DNA of 64,000 nucleotides from Gaiellasilicea sp963802765 (GCA_963802765.1 CAWDJZ010000002.1:62001-126000); one strand, 5' to 3'. Counted from the first letter of the stretch, positions 9,190 through 18,070 are shown. Notes: generated by a model from the sequence alone, not told the origin. Numbers and translations are program-made.

Positions 9190-10160
9190 CCTTCGCCTGG
9201 CCAATCGCGCTCAGCGGGCTGGCGCTGGTCGCGCTGGCGCTGCTCGCATACGTCGTCGCGCAGCGGCGGCGCCGGCGCTACGTCGTCCGCTTCACGAACC
9301 TCGACCTGCTGGAGAACGTCGTCGCCGACTCGCCGCGCTGGCGCCGCCACGTGCCGGCGGCCTTGACCCTGCTCGCCCTGAGCGCGCTCGTGGTCGGCAT
9401 CGCCAGGCCGCAGGTGGCGATGGCCGTGCCCCGCGAGGAGGCGACGGTGATCCTCGCGATGGACAGCTCCGGCTCGATGGAGGCGACCGACGTGGAGCCG
9501 ACCCGGATGGTCGCTGCACGGGAGGCGGCGAGCTCGTTCGTCGAGGGCCTGCCCGACGGCTTCCGCGTCGGCGTCGTGTCCTTCTCGAACGAAGCAGACG
9601 TCGTCGTGCCGCCGACCTCCGACCGTGAGGAGGCGCTGCGTGGCCTGAGCACGCTGCGGGCCGACAACGGCACGGCGCTCGGCGACGCGATCGCGCGCTC
9701 CGTCGATCTCGGCGTCTCGAGCCTCGACGAGCAACTCGCTGCCGCGGACGAGGAGACGCCGCTCGTCGTCCTCCTCCTCTCCGACGGGGCCAACACGACC
9801 GGCGACTACGAGCCGCTCGAGGCGGCGCAGAAGGCGGCCGACGCCGAGGTGCCGGTCTACACGGTCGCCCTGGGCACCGACGCGGGCACCGTGGAGGGCC
9901 CGGACGGCTTCGGTGGCACCCGGACGATCCGCGTCCCGCCCGACCCGGAGACGCTCTCCCAGGTCGCGGAGCGGACCGGCGGGACCTTCTTCGAGGCCGC
10001 CGACGAGGACGCCTTGCGGAGCGTCTACGACGAGATCGGCTCGCAGGTCGGCGTCGAGGAGGAGCAGCGCGAGCTGACTGTGCTCTTCACGGCGGCCGGA
10101 GCGGCCCTGCTTCTCCTCGGAGGAGCGCTCTCGACGCTCTGGTTCGGGCGGATCCCGTGA
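9186..10160 (+). CDS. BatA-like VWA-domain membrane protein
   Basis: 324 residues: two N-terminal transmembrane helices (about 5-25 and 57-74), a VWA domain whose MIDAS loop is DSSGS (93-97) with a later LLSDGANT, and one C-terminal helix near 298-318. This layout matches aerotolerance protein BatA. The VWA domain should face the outside or periplasmic-like space; it probably senses or assembles an envelope complex with MoxR and DUF58. Confidence 0.88.
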   Translation: MTFAWPIALSGLALVALALLAYVVAQRRRRRYVVRFTNLDLLENVVADSPRWRRHVPAALTLLALSALVVGIARPQVAMAVPREEATVILAMDSSGSMEATDVEPTRMVAAREAASSFVEGLPDGFRVGVVSFSNEADVVVPPTSDREEALRGLSTLRADNGTALGDAIARSVDLGVSSLDEQLAAADEETPLVVLLLSDGANTTGDYEPLEAAQKAADAEVPVYTVALGTDAGTVEGPDGFGGTRTIRVPPDPETLSQVAERTGGTFFEAADEDALRSVYDEIGSQVGVEEEQRELTVLFTAAGAALLLLGGALSTLWFGRIP

Positions 10161-10187
10161 CCGACGACCCGAAGGGAGGTGAGGACC

Positions 10188-10457
10188 ATGGAAGAGAAGG
10201 CGCGCACCCTCAATGTGCGTCCGCTGCTCGTCGCCCTGGCTGTGCTCATCGCTGCCGCCTCGATCTGGGCGGCGACCGCACTCGCCGGAAGCGGCTCGTC
10301 CGCCTCGAACGAGCCCGAGACGAGCAGCTATCCGCCCACCGTCTACGTCCAGGCGGAGGATGACGACGCAGCACCCGCCAGAGGCGACTGCCCGGAGGAC
10401 GGCGGCGGTTCCGGCGGCGAGGACGGCTCGAGCGATTCGAGCCCGAACGACCTCTAG
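10188..10457 (+). CDS. Small secreted or membrane-anchored acidic protein
   Basis: 89 residues. A single hydrophobic helix (about 13-33) is followed by a Ser/Glu/Asp/Gly-rich tail with no fold I recognise. A strong Shine-Dalgarno (GGGAGGTGAGG) precedes the ATG, 27 bases after the VWA gene, so it is likely the last gene of the moxR operon. Function unknown. The tail composition suggests an extracytoplasmic, disordered segment. Confidence 0.6.
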   Translation: MEEKARTLNVRPLLVALAVLIAAASIWAATALAGSGSSASNEPETSSYPPTVYVQAEDDDAAPARGDCPEDGGGSGGEDGSSDSSPNDL

Positions 10458-10471
10458 CCGGAGGCCGGGGT

Positions 10472-10495
10472 CCGGAGCGGCGACGGTCGCTCCGG
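10472..10495 (+). terminator. Probable hairpin terminator after the moxR operon
   Basis: CCGGAGCG and its complement CGCTCCGG flank an 8-base loop, 14 bases after the last stop codon. There is no clear U-tract, which is common in high-GC actinobacteria. Confidence 0.45.
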
Positions 10496-10526
10496 GGCCC
10501 GGTGCCCCGCGTGAGCGGTCGCCTAG

Positions 10527-10564
10527 TTGACAGGAACGTATGTTCTGGTATAGAACATACGTTC
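10527..10564 (+). promoter_or_regulatory. SOS promoter with two LexA boxes for imuB
   Basis: TTGACA at 10527-10532 and TATAGA at 10549-10554 form a strong promoter with a 16-base spacer. Two perfect GAAC-N4-GTTC boxes cover it: GAACGTATGTTC at 10534-10545 in the spacer, and GAACATACGTTC at 10553-10564 over the -10 and start site. The two boxes are also each other's reverse complement. This is the Bacillus/actinobacterial type of LexA operator. The imuB ATG follows at 10567 with almost no leader. Confidence 0.85.
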
Positions 10565-10566
10565 CC

Positions 10567-11751
10567 ATGATCGCCTGTTTGCTCATTCCCGGCTTCGAGT
10601 TGCGCGCGGCGCTGCGGGAGAAGCCGAGGCTGGCGCTCGAGCCCGCCGCGCTCGCGCCGCTGCCGGGCACGGAGCCGCTCGTCGGCCCGGTCACCGCCGC
10701 CGCCGAGCTGGCGGGCGTGCAGCCGGGGATGCGAATGGGAGAGGCGCTCGCGATGTGCCCGCGGCTCGTGCTCGTCGAGCAGGATCCGGGAGCGGTCGAG
10801 CGCGAGTGGGAGGGAGTGCTGCGTCGGCTCGAGGACTCCGGCTTCGCGGTCGATCCCGAAGAGCCGGGCCGCGTCTACTTCGAGACGAAGGGAGTCGAGC
10901 GGCTGTACGGCGGTCTGGTGCCGGCGCTCGAGCGGGCGCTCGCCTCGGTCGGGGCTGCCTGGGATCCGCGCGTCGGCGCCGCGCAGCGCCGGTTCGCCGC
11001 TCTCGCGGCGGCGAGCGTCGCGCGTCTCGGGCAGGCGCTCGTCGTGTCGGCCGGCAACGAGGAGGACTTTCTGGCGCCGCTGCCGCTCTCGCTCCTGCCG
11101 CTCCCGGCCGATCGCTACGCGGAGCTGGAGGGTCTGGGCGTGCGCCGGCTTGGGGAGCTGGCCGCCCTGCCCGGGGGAGCAGTCGCGGAGCGGCTCGGCC
11201 GGGAGGGCCGGCAGGCGTGGGGGCTCGCGCGCGGCGGGGAGAAGGGCCGCGTGCGCGGGCGGCGGCAGGCGGCCGAGCTCGCCGAGGCGCTCGAGTTTCC
11301 GGAGGCGGTCGGGAACGAGCTGACGCTCAGGCGCGCCTTCGGGGCGCTGCTCGACCGGCTGCTGGCGCGGCCGGAGCGGGCGGGGCGGCCACTGCGGAAG
11401 GCGGCGCTCTCGGCGCGGCTCGTCGGCGGCGGCTCCTGGCGGCGGACCGTGACGCTGCGCGAGCCGACGGCCGAGCGGTCGCGGCTCCGCGCAGCCCTGG
11501 GGCCCAAGCTGCTCGAGATCCCGGGGCCCGTCCTCGAGCTGCGCCTGGAGGCGGTCGAGCTCTCGGCCTCGGTCGGGCAGCAGCTGGAGCTCGTCAAGCC
11601 GGTCGGCGACGAGCTGAACGCGCGCCTGAGCGACGGGTTGCGCCAGGTGCGCGCGAGCACCGGCTCCGGCTCGGTCGTCGCGGTCGTGGAGGTGGCGCCG
11701 TGGTCGCGGATTCCCGAAGCCCGGGCGCTGTTCGTTCCGCGGGACGAGTAA
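10567..11751 (+). CDS. imuB: ImuB-like Y-family polymerase homolog
   Basis: 394 residues. The N-terminus IACLLIPGFELRAAL and the region around GRVYFETKGVERLYGG follow the DNA polymerase Y family, but the catalytic carboxylates are not where an active polymerase needs them, as in ImuB. ImuB bridges the beta clamp to DnaE2 in damage-induced mutagenesis. The start is ATG 10567, just after the LexA-controlled promoter; an in-frame ATG at 10540 lies inside the promoter. A dedicated imuA is not seen upstream. Confidence 0.8.
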   Translation: MIACLLIPGFELRAALREKPRLALEPAALAPLPGTEPLVGPVTAAAELAGVQPGMRMGEALAMCPRLVLVEQDPGAVEREWEGVLRRLEDSGFAVDPEEPGRVYFETKGVERLYGGLVPALERALASVGAAWDPRVGAAQRRFAALAAASVARLGQALVVSAGNEEDFLAPLPLSLLPLPADRYAELEGLGVRRLGELAALPGGAVAERLGREGRQAWGLARGGEKGRVRGRRQAAELAEALEFPEAVGNELTLRRAFGALLDRLLARPERAGRPLRKAALSARLVGGGSWRRTVTLREPTAERSRLRAALGPKLLEIPGPVLELRLEAVELSASVGQQLELVKPVGDELNARLSDGLRQVRASTGSGSVVAVVEVAPWSRIPEARALFVPRDE

Positions 11752-11767
11752 CCGCGCCCTTTCCGGA

Positions 11768-11886
11768 CACGCCGGGTCCTGGCCCCGACGTGTCCGCTTC
11801 GGCCCGCGGCGGTGGCGTACGCAAGCCGTTTATGGGCGTGGAGCCGCCGCTTCGGGACATGTCGGGGCCAGGACCCCACACGTCCC
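11768..11886. repeat. Long inverted repeat between imuB and the DUF6504-like gene
   Basis: A perfect 16-base arm at 11774-11789 (GGGTCCTGGCCCCGAC) is repeated in reverse complement at 11861-11876; similarity extends to about 30 bases per arm. Each arm also contains a smaller dyad of GGACACG/CGTGTCC type. A related element lies at 33125. It separates two genes that might share a transcript. Confidence 0.7.
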
Positions 11887-11902
11887 GAGCGGACGGTGGC
11901 AC

Positions 11903-12151
11903 GTGCTGAGCGCGGCGGGGCGGATCAACGCGCCGCGGCCGGCGCTCGTCGAGGCCAGTGCCGTGGGGATCCCGGTGCGCGTCGACCGGGAGACGGTCGC
12001 GCTCGTGCGGGAGGAATGGCGCGTCGTCGACCGCTGGTGGACGGAGGAGCCGCTCGACCGCCGCTACTTCGACCTCGTGCTCGAGTCGGGCCGCAACGCC
12101 TGCGTCTTCCGCGACGAGGAACTGGGACGGTGGTTCAGCCAGCGAGCCTGA
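11903..12151 (+). CDS. Small DUF6504-like protein of the mutagenesis cassette
   Basis: 82 residues with a GTG start. The core GIPVRVDRETVALVREEWRVVDRWWTEEPLDRRYFDLVLESGRNACVFRDE resembles the small domain often found beside or fused to Y-family polymerase genes in actinobacteria (DUF6504). Function unknown; position suggests a role in the ImuB/DnaE2 process. The family assignment rests on remembered pattern (W-x-x-D-x-W-W and a following beta-rich part), not a search. Confidence 0.6.
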   Translation: MLSAAGRINAPRPALVEASAVGIPVRVDRETVALVREEWRVVDRWWTEEPLDRRYFDLVLESGRNACVFRDEELGRWFSQRA

Positions 12152-12157
12152 TCACGT

Positions 12158-12178
12158 CAAGTAACAGACTGTTACTTG
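12158..12178. repeat. Stop-codon palindrome, copy 2
   Basis: Arms CAAGTAACAG and its complement flank a central A. The TAA stop of the minus-strand TfoX-like gene is at 12172-12174 inside the palindrome. It separates this gene from the convergent DUF6504-like gene. Confidence 0.85.
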
Positions 12179-12507
12179 GGCCGGAGCGCGTGCTCGGCGA
12201 ACGCCTCCCACTCGGCGGCGTGCGCCTCCGGCACGACCACCCATTCCTTGAACGGCCGTCCCTTGCCGCCCGGGTCGAAGAGGTGGGCGCCCTCGAGCGC
12301 CAGCGCCCGGGCGTGCGCATCCGGGTCGGGCAGCTTGAAGACCATCGCCGCCTCGTCCTTCGCAAGGCCGGTGCCGCTTGCGAAGCCGATCACCATCTTC
12401 CCGCCTCGCTTCACGCAGGGCATGCCCATCATCTGCGACGGCTCGACGTCGTCGTTCCGAGCGCAGAGGTCGTCGACGAGCTCGTCGTAGCGCTCCCGCG
12501 CATTCAT
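12172..12507 (-). CDS. TfoX/Sxy N-terminal-like small protein
   Basis: 111 residues. The MMGMPCVKRGGKMVIGF and KLPDPDAHARAL...FDPGGKGRPFKEWVVVP segments resemble the TfoX N-terminal domain group of small alpha/beta proteins. No DNA-binding or catalytic function can be read from it. The gene lies antisense between the DUF6504-like gene and dnaE2. Its stop codon is in a dispersed palindrome. Confidence 0.55.
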   Translation of the reverse strand: MNARERYDELVDDLCARNDDVEPSQMMGMPCVKRGGKMVIGFASGTGLAKDEAAMVFKLPDPDAHARALALEGAHLFDPGGKGRPFKEWVVVPEAHAAEWEAFAEHALRPK

Positions 12508-12516
12508 GCGGCGAGT

Positions 12517-13104
12517 TTACGCCCGGATCTCGAGCAGACGGCCGTCCTCGAGCGTGTAGAGACACGTGAGCCGGTTCGATGCCGGGCCGGGCTTGTCGCG
12601 CACTTCGATCCGGATCTCGTCCCTGTCGACGAGGAGTGGCCCTTCATCGACCGTGACGATCAGCGCGTCTTCGGCCGGTCGGCCGCCGTCCGCAGGCGGA
12701 TCCTCGGAGTCGAAGCCGGGCGACACACCGCGCAAGTAGTCGGCAAAACCGCCGCCGGGAGCATGGAAGTTGAGGTAGCGCACTTCCGCATCACTCCCGT
12801 TGCGGAAGCCGTGGACGACGAGGGGCGGCGCGACCACGAGGGAGCCGGCTGGAAGAACGGTCTCGCGCTGCTCGGGACCGACCAGGACCGTCAGCTCGCC
12901 CGCGAGGACGAAGAAGAGATCGGAGTGATTGCGATGTACATGCGGGCTCGCACCGTCGAGGCCGGCGCCCATGCGTGTCCACGTCGCGTGCAGCGCTTCG
13001 TGGTCGCAGAGGATCTCGAGCCGCCGGTTCTCGGAGTCGCCGACAACCTCGCCCTCGCCGGGGCGTAGGAGGATCGGTTGGGTTACGTCGAGCTCCATGC
13101 TCAT
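12517..13104 (-). CDS. Cupin-domain protein
   Basis: 195 residues. A cupin barrel is clear: HVHRNHSDLFFVLAGELTVLVG (metal ligands His, His and Glu-like position) followed by LPAGSLVVAPPLVVHGFRN. Such proteins are metal-dependent isomerases, dioxygenases or sensors; nothing narrows it. The first codon (13104, or ATG 13098) lies inside the 5' end of dnaE2 on the other strand, so the two genes overlap head to head. Confidence 0.75.
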   Translation of the reverse strand: MSMELDVTQPILLRPGEGEVVGDSENRRLEILCDHEALHATWTRMGAGLDGASPHVHRNHSDLFFVLAGELTVLVGPEQRETVLPAGSLVVAPPLVVHGFRNGSDAEVRYLNFHAPGGGFADYLRGVSPGFDSEDPPADGGRPAEDALIVTVDEGPLLVDRDEIRIEVRDKPGPASNRLTCLYTLEDGRLLEIRA

Positions 13105-16100
13105 TCAGCCTATTCATTCCTGGACGGGGCATCGCATCCCGAGGAGCTGGCCCTGCGGGCGGCCGAGCTCGGCTACGAGGCGCTCGCGCTCACCGACCAC
13201 GAAGGGGTCTACGGCTCGCTCGAGCTCGCGCACGCGGCGAAGCTCCTCGGCGTCCGCGCGATCACCGGCGCGGAGGTGACGCTCCACGGCGATGCACATG
13301 TGACGCTTCTCGTCGAGTCGCCGCAGGGCTACGCGAACCTCTGCCGCCTCCTGACCGCCGCCCACGCTCACACGCGCCCGAAGGAGGGTGCCGAGCCTCT
13401 GCCGCCCGCGCTCGATCCCGCCCTGCTCGCGGAGCTGAACGAGGGGCTCGTCTGCCTCTCCGGCTGCGCCCGGCAGGGGCTCGGCGTGCGCGACCCGAAC
13501 GCGGCCGTGGCGCTCGCCCGCACATTCGGGCCGGAGCGCTTCTACGTCGAGCTGCAGCGGCCGTTCGAACGCGGCGACACGCGCCGGAACGCGCTCCTGC
13601 GCGACCTCGCCGAGCACGCGGGCGTGCAGACGCTCGTCACCGGCAACGTCCACGCCCACCATCAGCGCCGGACGGCGCTCCAGGACGTGCTCGTCGCAAT
13701 CCGTCACCGCGCCTCGCTCGAGTCGTGCGAGGCGGAGCGGCGCGGGAACCGCGAGAGCATCCTGCGCACGCCGGCGGAGATGCTCGAGCTCTTTCCGGAC
13801 GATCGCGACGCCGTCCTGCGCACGGGGGAGGTGGCGGCGCGGCTGGAGTTCGACCTGACCGCGGAGCTCGGCTACCGCTACCCCGACTTCGCCGACGGTG
13901 CCGAGCCGGCGATCCGCCGCCTCGCCCAGGTCTGCGAGGACGCGTTCTCGGAGCGCTACCCGCCACGTAACAGACTGTTACTTGGCGCCGCTCGGGCACG
14001 GCTCGAGCAGGAGCTCAAGCTGATCGACGAGCTCCGGCTGGCCGGGTTCTTCCTCCTCCACTGGGAGGTGCTCGAGCTGGCGCGGGAGCTCGCGGACGGG
14101 ATCCGCGGGCCGGGCTCGCCGCGCCGCTGGCTGCCGCCCGGGCGGGGGCGGGGCTCGTCGGTCGGCTCGATCGTCTGCTACCTGACCGGCCTCTCGCACG
14201 TCGACCCGGTCGCGCAGAACCTCTCGCTCGGCCGCTTCCTGAACCGGGAGCTCGCCTCGGTCCCGGACATCGACCTCGACTTTCCGCGCGACATCCGGGA
14301 GCAGCTGATCGTCGCCGTCACCGAGCGCTACGGCCGCGAGCACGCCTCGCTCGTCGCGAGCTTCTCCACCTACCGCGCCCGCGGCGCGATTCGCGACGTC
14401 GGCAAGGCGCTCGGGCTCCCGTTCGCCGAGTTGGAGCGGCTGGCGCGCGTCTCGGACGGTTGGAACGCGAAGAAGGTCGCCGAGGAGCTCGCGCTCTTGC
14501 CCGAGGCGGAGCGACGGCTGCTCTCGCCGCGTTGGCGTGCGTTCGCGGAGCTGACCCGCGAGATCGCGGGGCTGCCGCGGCACATCTCGCAGCACCCCGG
14601 CGGGATGGTGATCTCCTCGCGTCCGCTCGTCGAGCTCGTTCCGGTGCAGCCCGCGGCGATGGCCGGGCGCCAGCTCTGCCAGTGGGACAAGGACTCGTGC
14701 TCCGACGCCGGCTTCCTCAAGATCGACCTGCTGGGGCTGGGGATGCTCTCCGCGGTCGAGGATTGCGTCGAGCAGATCGCCGAGGTCTACGGCGAGCCGA
14801 TCGACCTGACCCGGATCCCGCTCGACGACCCGGACGTCTACGCCGAGATCCAGCGCGCCGACACGATCGGCGACTTCCAGATCGAGAGCCGCGCGCAGAT
14901 GCAGAGCCTGCTGCGGACGAAGCCGGAGAACCTCGACGACCTGACCGTGCAGGTCGCGCTCGTCCGGCCGGGGCCGATCCAGGGCAAGGCCGTTCACCCC
15001 TACATCGACGCGCGTGAGCGGCTCCGCGTCGACCCGGGCTACGTGCCCCCGGTCGACCACGAGCTCCTCCGGGAACCGCTCCGCGAGACGCACGGCGTCG
15101 TCGTCTTCCAGGACCAGGTGCTCGACGTGGCGATGGTGCTCGCCGGCTTCACGATCGGCGAGGCAGAGGGGCTGCGCCGTGCGATGAGCAGGAAGCGGAG
15201 CGAGGAGGCGATCGAGGCGTACCGGGAGCGGTTCATCGAGGGCGCCGCGGCGAACGGCGTCGACGCGGAGACGGCCGACGCGGTCTACGACAAGCTGGCG
15301 GCGTTCTCCGGCTTCGGCTTCCCGAAGTCGCACGCGGCCGCCTTCGGCCTCCTGGCCTACCAGTCGGCCTGGCTGCGCCACCACTATCCCGCGGAGTTCC
15401 TCTGCTCGCTCCTGAACGCGCAGCCGATGGGCTTCTACCCGCCCTCCTCACTTGTTCGGGACGCCCAAAGACGGGGCGTGGAGGTGCGGCCGCCCGACGT
15501 GAACCTGAGCGAGACCCGCTGCACCTGGGACGAGGGCGCCGTGCGCATGGGCCTCGAGTACGTCAAGTCGGTGGGCGAGGACGACGCAGACGCGCTCGTC
15601 GCCGAGCGGGAGGCGAACGGCGCCTACGCAGGCGTCGGCGACCTCGCGCGGCGGGTGCCGCTCGATGCGCGCGAGCTGGAGGCGCTGCTCCGGAGCGGCG
15701 CCTGCGACAGCTGGGGGAAGCGGCGCGACCTGCTCTGGGAGCTCGGCCTCGTCACCCGCCCACAGACGGTGCAGCGCGAGAACAAGCAGCTCGCGCTCGA
15801 GCTCGACCCGACCGTGGCCACGCCCGAGCTGCCCGACCTGACCGCCTGGGAGCGGATGCTCGCCGATTACGCGACGACGAGCGTCTCGGTCGACGTCCAT
15901 CCGCTGACCCTGCTGCGGCCCCACCTCGCGCCGGAGGTGCTGCCCAGCGACGTCCTGAACGAGTCCCCGCACCGCAGCCGGGTCGCGTTCGCCGGGATGG
16001 CGGTCGCGCGCCAGCGGCCGGCCACGGCGCACGGGATCGTCTTCATGCTGCTCGAGGACGAGCTCGGCCAGGTGAACCTGATCGTCTCGCCCGAGGTGTA

Positions 16101-16287
16101 CGAGCGGAACCGTGCGGTCGTGCGCGGCGAGCCGCTCCTCCTCGTCCGCGGCCGCTTCGAGCGGATCAAGGAAAACCGGAACATCGTCGTCGAGACGCTC
16201 GAGAGCCTCGGCCCGCTCGCCCGCCGGATCGCCGCGAGCGACGTCGGCGCGGCGCTGCCAGCGGCCCATCACTTCGGGCATAGGTAA
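13078..16287 (+). CDS. dnaE2: Error-prone DNA polymerase III alpha subunit DnaE2
   Basis: 1069 residues. An N-terminal PHP domain (VELHAHSAYSFLDGASHPEEL, LTDHEGVYG) is followed by the C-family polymerase palm with SVPDIDLDFPRDIREQLI, the AFSGFGFPKSHAAAFGLLAYQSAWL helix-hairpin region, and a C-terminal OB domain. Length and the PHP start match DnaE2 rather than replicative DnaE1. It copies damaged DNA with ImuB. The start is TTG 13078 with AGGAGG five bases upstream. Residues 296-303 are encoded by a copy of the dispersed palindrome. Confidence 0.92.
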   Translation: MGYVELHAHSAYSFLDGASHPEELALRAAELGYEALALTDHEGVYGSLELAHAAKLLGVRAITGAEVTLHGDAHVTLLVESPQGYANLCRLLTAAHAHTRPKEGAEPLPPALDPALLAELNEGLVCLSGCARQGLGVRDPNAAVALARTFGPERFYVELQRPFERGDTRRNALLRDLAEHAGVQTLVTGNVHAHHQRRTALQDVLVAIRHRASLESCEAERRGNRESILRTPAEMLELFPDDRDAVLRTGEVAARLEFDLTAELGYRYPDFADGAEPAIRRLAQVCEDAFSERYPPRNRLLLGAARARLEQELKLIDELRLAGFFLLHWEVLELARELADGIRGPGSPRRWLPPGRGRGSSVGSIVCYLTGLSHVDPVAQNLSLGRFLNRELASVPDIDLDFPRDIREQLIVAVTERYGREHASLVASFSTYRARGAIRDVGKALGLPFAELERLARVSDGWNAKKVAEELALLPEAERRLLSPRWRAFAELTREIAGLPRHISQHPGGMVISSRPLVELVPVQPAAMAGRQLCQWDKDSCSDAGFLKIDLLGLGMLSAVEDCVEQIAEVYGEPIDLTRIPLDDPDVYAEIQRADTIGDFQIESRAQMQSLLRTKPENLDDLTVQVALVRPGPIQGKAVHPYIDARERLRVDPGYVPPVDHELLREPLRETHGVVVFQDQVLDVAMVLAGFTIGEAEGLRRAMSRKRSEEAIEAYRERFIEGAAANGVDAETADAVYDKLAAFSGFGFPKSHAAAFGLLAYQSAWLRHHYPAEFLCSLLNAQPMGFYPPSSLVRDAQRRGVEVRPPDVNLSETRCTWDEGAVRMGLEYVKSVGEDDADALVAEREANGAYAGVGDLARRVPLDARELEALLRSGACDSWGKRRDLLWELGLVTRPQTVQRENKQLALELDPTVATPELPDLTAWERMLADYATTSVSVDVHPLTLLRPHLAPEVLPSDVLNESPHRSRVAFAGMAVARQRPATAHGIVFMLLEDELGQVNLIVSPEVYERNRAVVRGEPLLLVRGRFERIKENRNIVVETLESLGPLARRIAASDVGAALPAAHHFGHR
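13962..13986. repeat. Stop-codon palindrome, copy 3, inside dnaE2
   Basis: Arms GCCACGTAACAG and CTGTTACTTGGC flank a central A; one arm position differs from perfect symmetry. Here the frame avoids the TAA triplets and reads PRNRLLLG (about residues 296-303), in a linker after the PHP domain. Confidence 0.85.
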
Positions 16288-16312
16288 CTCGGCGCCGGGG
16301 CACAACGGCTCG

Positions 16313-18070
16313 ATGCGCACGGACGGCTACCTGCCGCTGCGCGACTACGCGGCGATCGGCGACGGGCGCACCTGTGCACTCGTCGGCCGCGACGGCTCGA
16401 TCGACTGGCTCTGCCTGCCGAACGTCGACTCGGCGCCGGTGTTCGACCGGATCCTCGACGCCGACGGCGGCCGCTTCGAGCTCTCCCCGACGGAGGCGTT
16501 CACGGCCGAGCGCCGCTACCGGGACGACACGAACGTCCTCGAGACGACCTTCCGGACCGGCGGAGGCACCGTGCGCGTCACCGACGCGCTCACGCTGCAC
16601 GACAACCGGGTGCTGGCGCCGCTGCGCGAGCTCGTCCGCGTCGTCGACGGGCTCGAGGGAAGCGTCGAGATGGGCTGGCACTTCCGGCCGCGGCTCGACT
16701 TCGGACGGCGCACACTCCGCACCCGCCGGCGCGGCGACGCACTCGTGGCCGTGAGCGGGAAGGACGCGCTGGCGCTGTCGAGCTGGGACGCGGGCGAGGG
16801 TGCCTTCACGGTGACGGCCGGCTCGCGAGCGACGCTGGCGCTGACGCACGCGCACATGGAGCCGCTCGTGCTGCCCTGCCGCGCAGACGTGGAGCGGCGG
16901 GTCGAGGAGGCCACCACCTTCTGGGCGGACTGGAGCGGCCGGCTCGAGTACGACGGGCCCTGGCGTGACGCCGTCGTCCGCAGCGCACTTGCGTTGAAGC
17001 TGCTCGCGTTCTCCCCCTCCGGCTGCATCGTCGCGGCTCCGACGACCTCGCTGCCCGAGTGGATCGGCAGCGACCGGAACTGGGACTACCGCTTCGGATG
17101 GCTGCGCGACGGCCTCTACACGCTCCGCGCGCTGCTCGCGCTCGGCTGCGTCGACGAGGCGCGGGCCTTCTTCTGGTGGCAGATGCACGCGACGAGGACA
17201 ACCGAGCCCGATCTGCGGCCGCTGTACTGCACCGACGGCCGCATACGCACCGACGAGCAGGAGTTGGCCCTTCCCGGCTACCGCGGCTCGGTCCCGGTGC
17301 GATGCGGCAACGCGGCGTCGACCCAGCTCCAACTCGACTCGTACGGAGCGCTGCTGGAGGGCGCCTGGCGCTTCTGGTCGAAGACCGGCTCGCTCGGCGC
17401 CGCCCGTCCGAAGGAGCTGGCCGCGCTCGCCGACTTCGTCGCGTCGGAGTGGCGCCGACCGGACTCCGGGATCTGGGAACCGCGGGACGAGCCGAAGCAC
17501 TACGTCCAGTCGAAGGCGATGTGCTGGACGGCGCTCGACCGGGCGACGCGACTGGCCGAGCAGGGCGTCCTGCCCGATCGGGAGGAGTGGCGGGCAGCGG
17601 CGGAGGAGATCCACGACTGGGTCGAGACCGAGGGCTGGGACGAGGGGCGCCGGACGTATCTGCGCGCGCCCGAGCTGGGGAGGGACGCCGACGGCGCCCT
17701 CCTTACACTCGCGCTCTGCGCCTACGCCCGTGCGGACGAGCCGCGCTTCCTCTCCACCGCGGAGGCGATCCGGTCCGACCTCGCCGCCGGCGGCCCATTC
17801 CTCTACCGCTACACGGGAGCCGCCGAGAAGGAGGGCGCGTTCCTGACGTGCTCCTTCTGGCTCGCCGACGCCCTGGCGCGTGCCGGCCGCCGCGAGGAGG
17901 CGGCGGCGCTGATGGACGAGCTCGTCGCCGCCGCGAACGACGTCGGGCTCTACGCCGAGGAGATCGACCCGGAGTCGGGCGAGTTCCTCGGCAACCTGCC
18001 GCAGGGCCTCGTCCACCTCGCGCTCGTGAACGCGGCCGTCTCGTACGCCGGCACGGACGACGAGCCGTGA
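16313..18070 (+). CDS. GH15 family glycosidase (trehalase or glucoamylase-like)
   Basis: 585 residues. The N-terminal YAAIGDGRTCALVGRDGSIDWLCLPNVDSAPVFDRILD is the typical opening of bacterial GH15 proteins, followed by the (alpha/alpha)6 barrel with PTTSLPEWIGSDRNWDYRFGWLRDG and GNAASTQLQLDSYG. GH15 includes actinobacterial trehalase, glucoamylase and dextranase; substrate is not decided by sequence. ATG 16313 follows dnaE2 by 25 bases. The stop overlaps the next gene (GTGA). Confidence 0.88.
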   Translation: MRTDGYLPLRDYAAIGDGRTCALVGRDGSIDWLCLPNVDSAPVFDRILDADGGRFELSPTEAFTAERRYRDDTNVLETTFRTGGGTVRVTDALTLHDNRVLAPLRELVRVVDGLEGSVEMGWHFRPRLDFGRRTLRTRRRGDALVAVSGKDALALSSWDAGEGAFTVTAGSRATLALTHAHMEPLVLPCRADVERRVEEATTFWADWSGRLEYDGPWRDAVVRSALALKLLAFSPSGCIVAAPTTSLPEWIGSDRNWDYRFGWLRDGLYTLRALLALGCVDEARAFFWWQMHATRTTEPDLRPLYCTDGRIRTDEQELALPGYRGSVPVRCGNAASTQLQLDSYGALLEGAWRFWSKTGSLGAARPKELAALADFVASEWRRPDSGIWEPRDEPKHYVQSKAMCWTALDRATRLAEQGVLPDREEWRAAAEEIHDWVETEGWDEGRRTYLRAPELGRDADGALLTLALCAYARADEPRFLSTAEAIRSDLAAGGPFLYRYTGAAEKEGAFLTCSFWLADALARAGRREEAAALMDELVAAANDVGLYAEEIDPESGEFLGNLPQGLVHLALVNAAVSYAGTDDEP

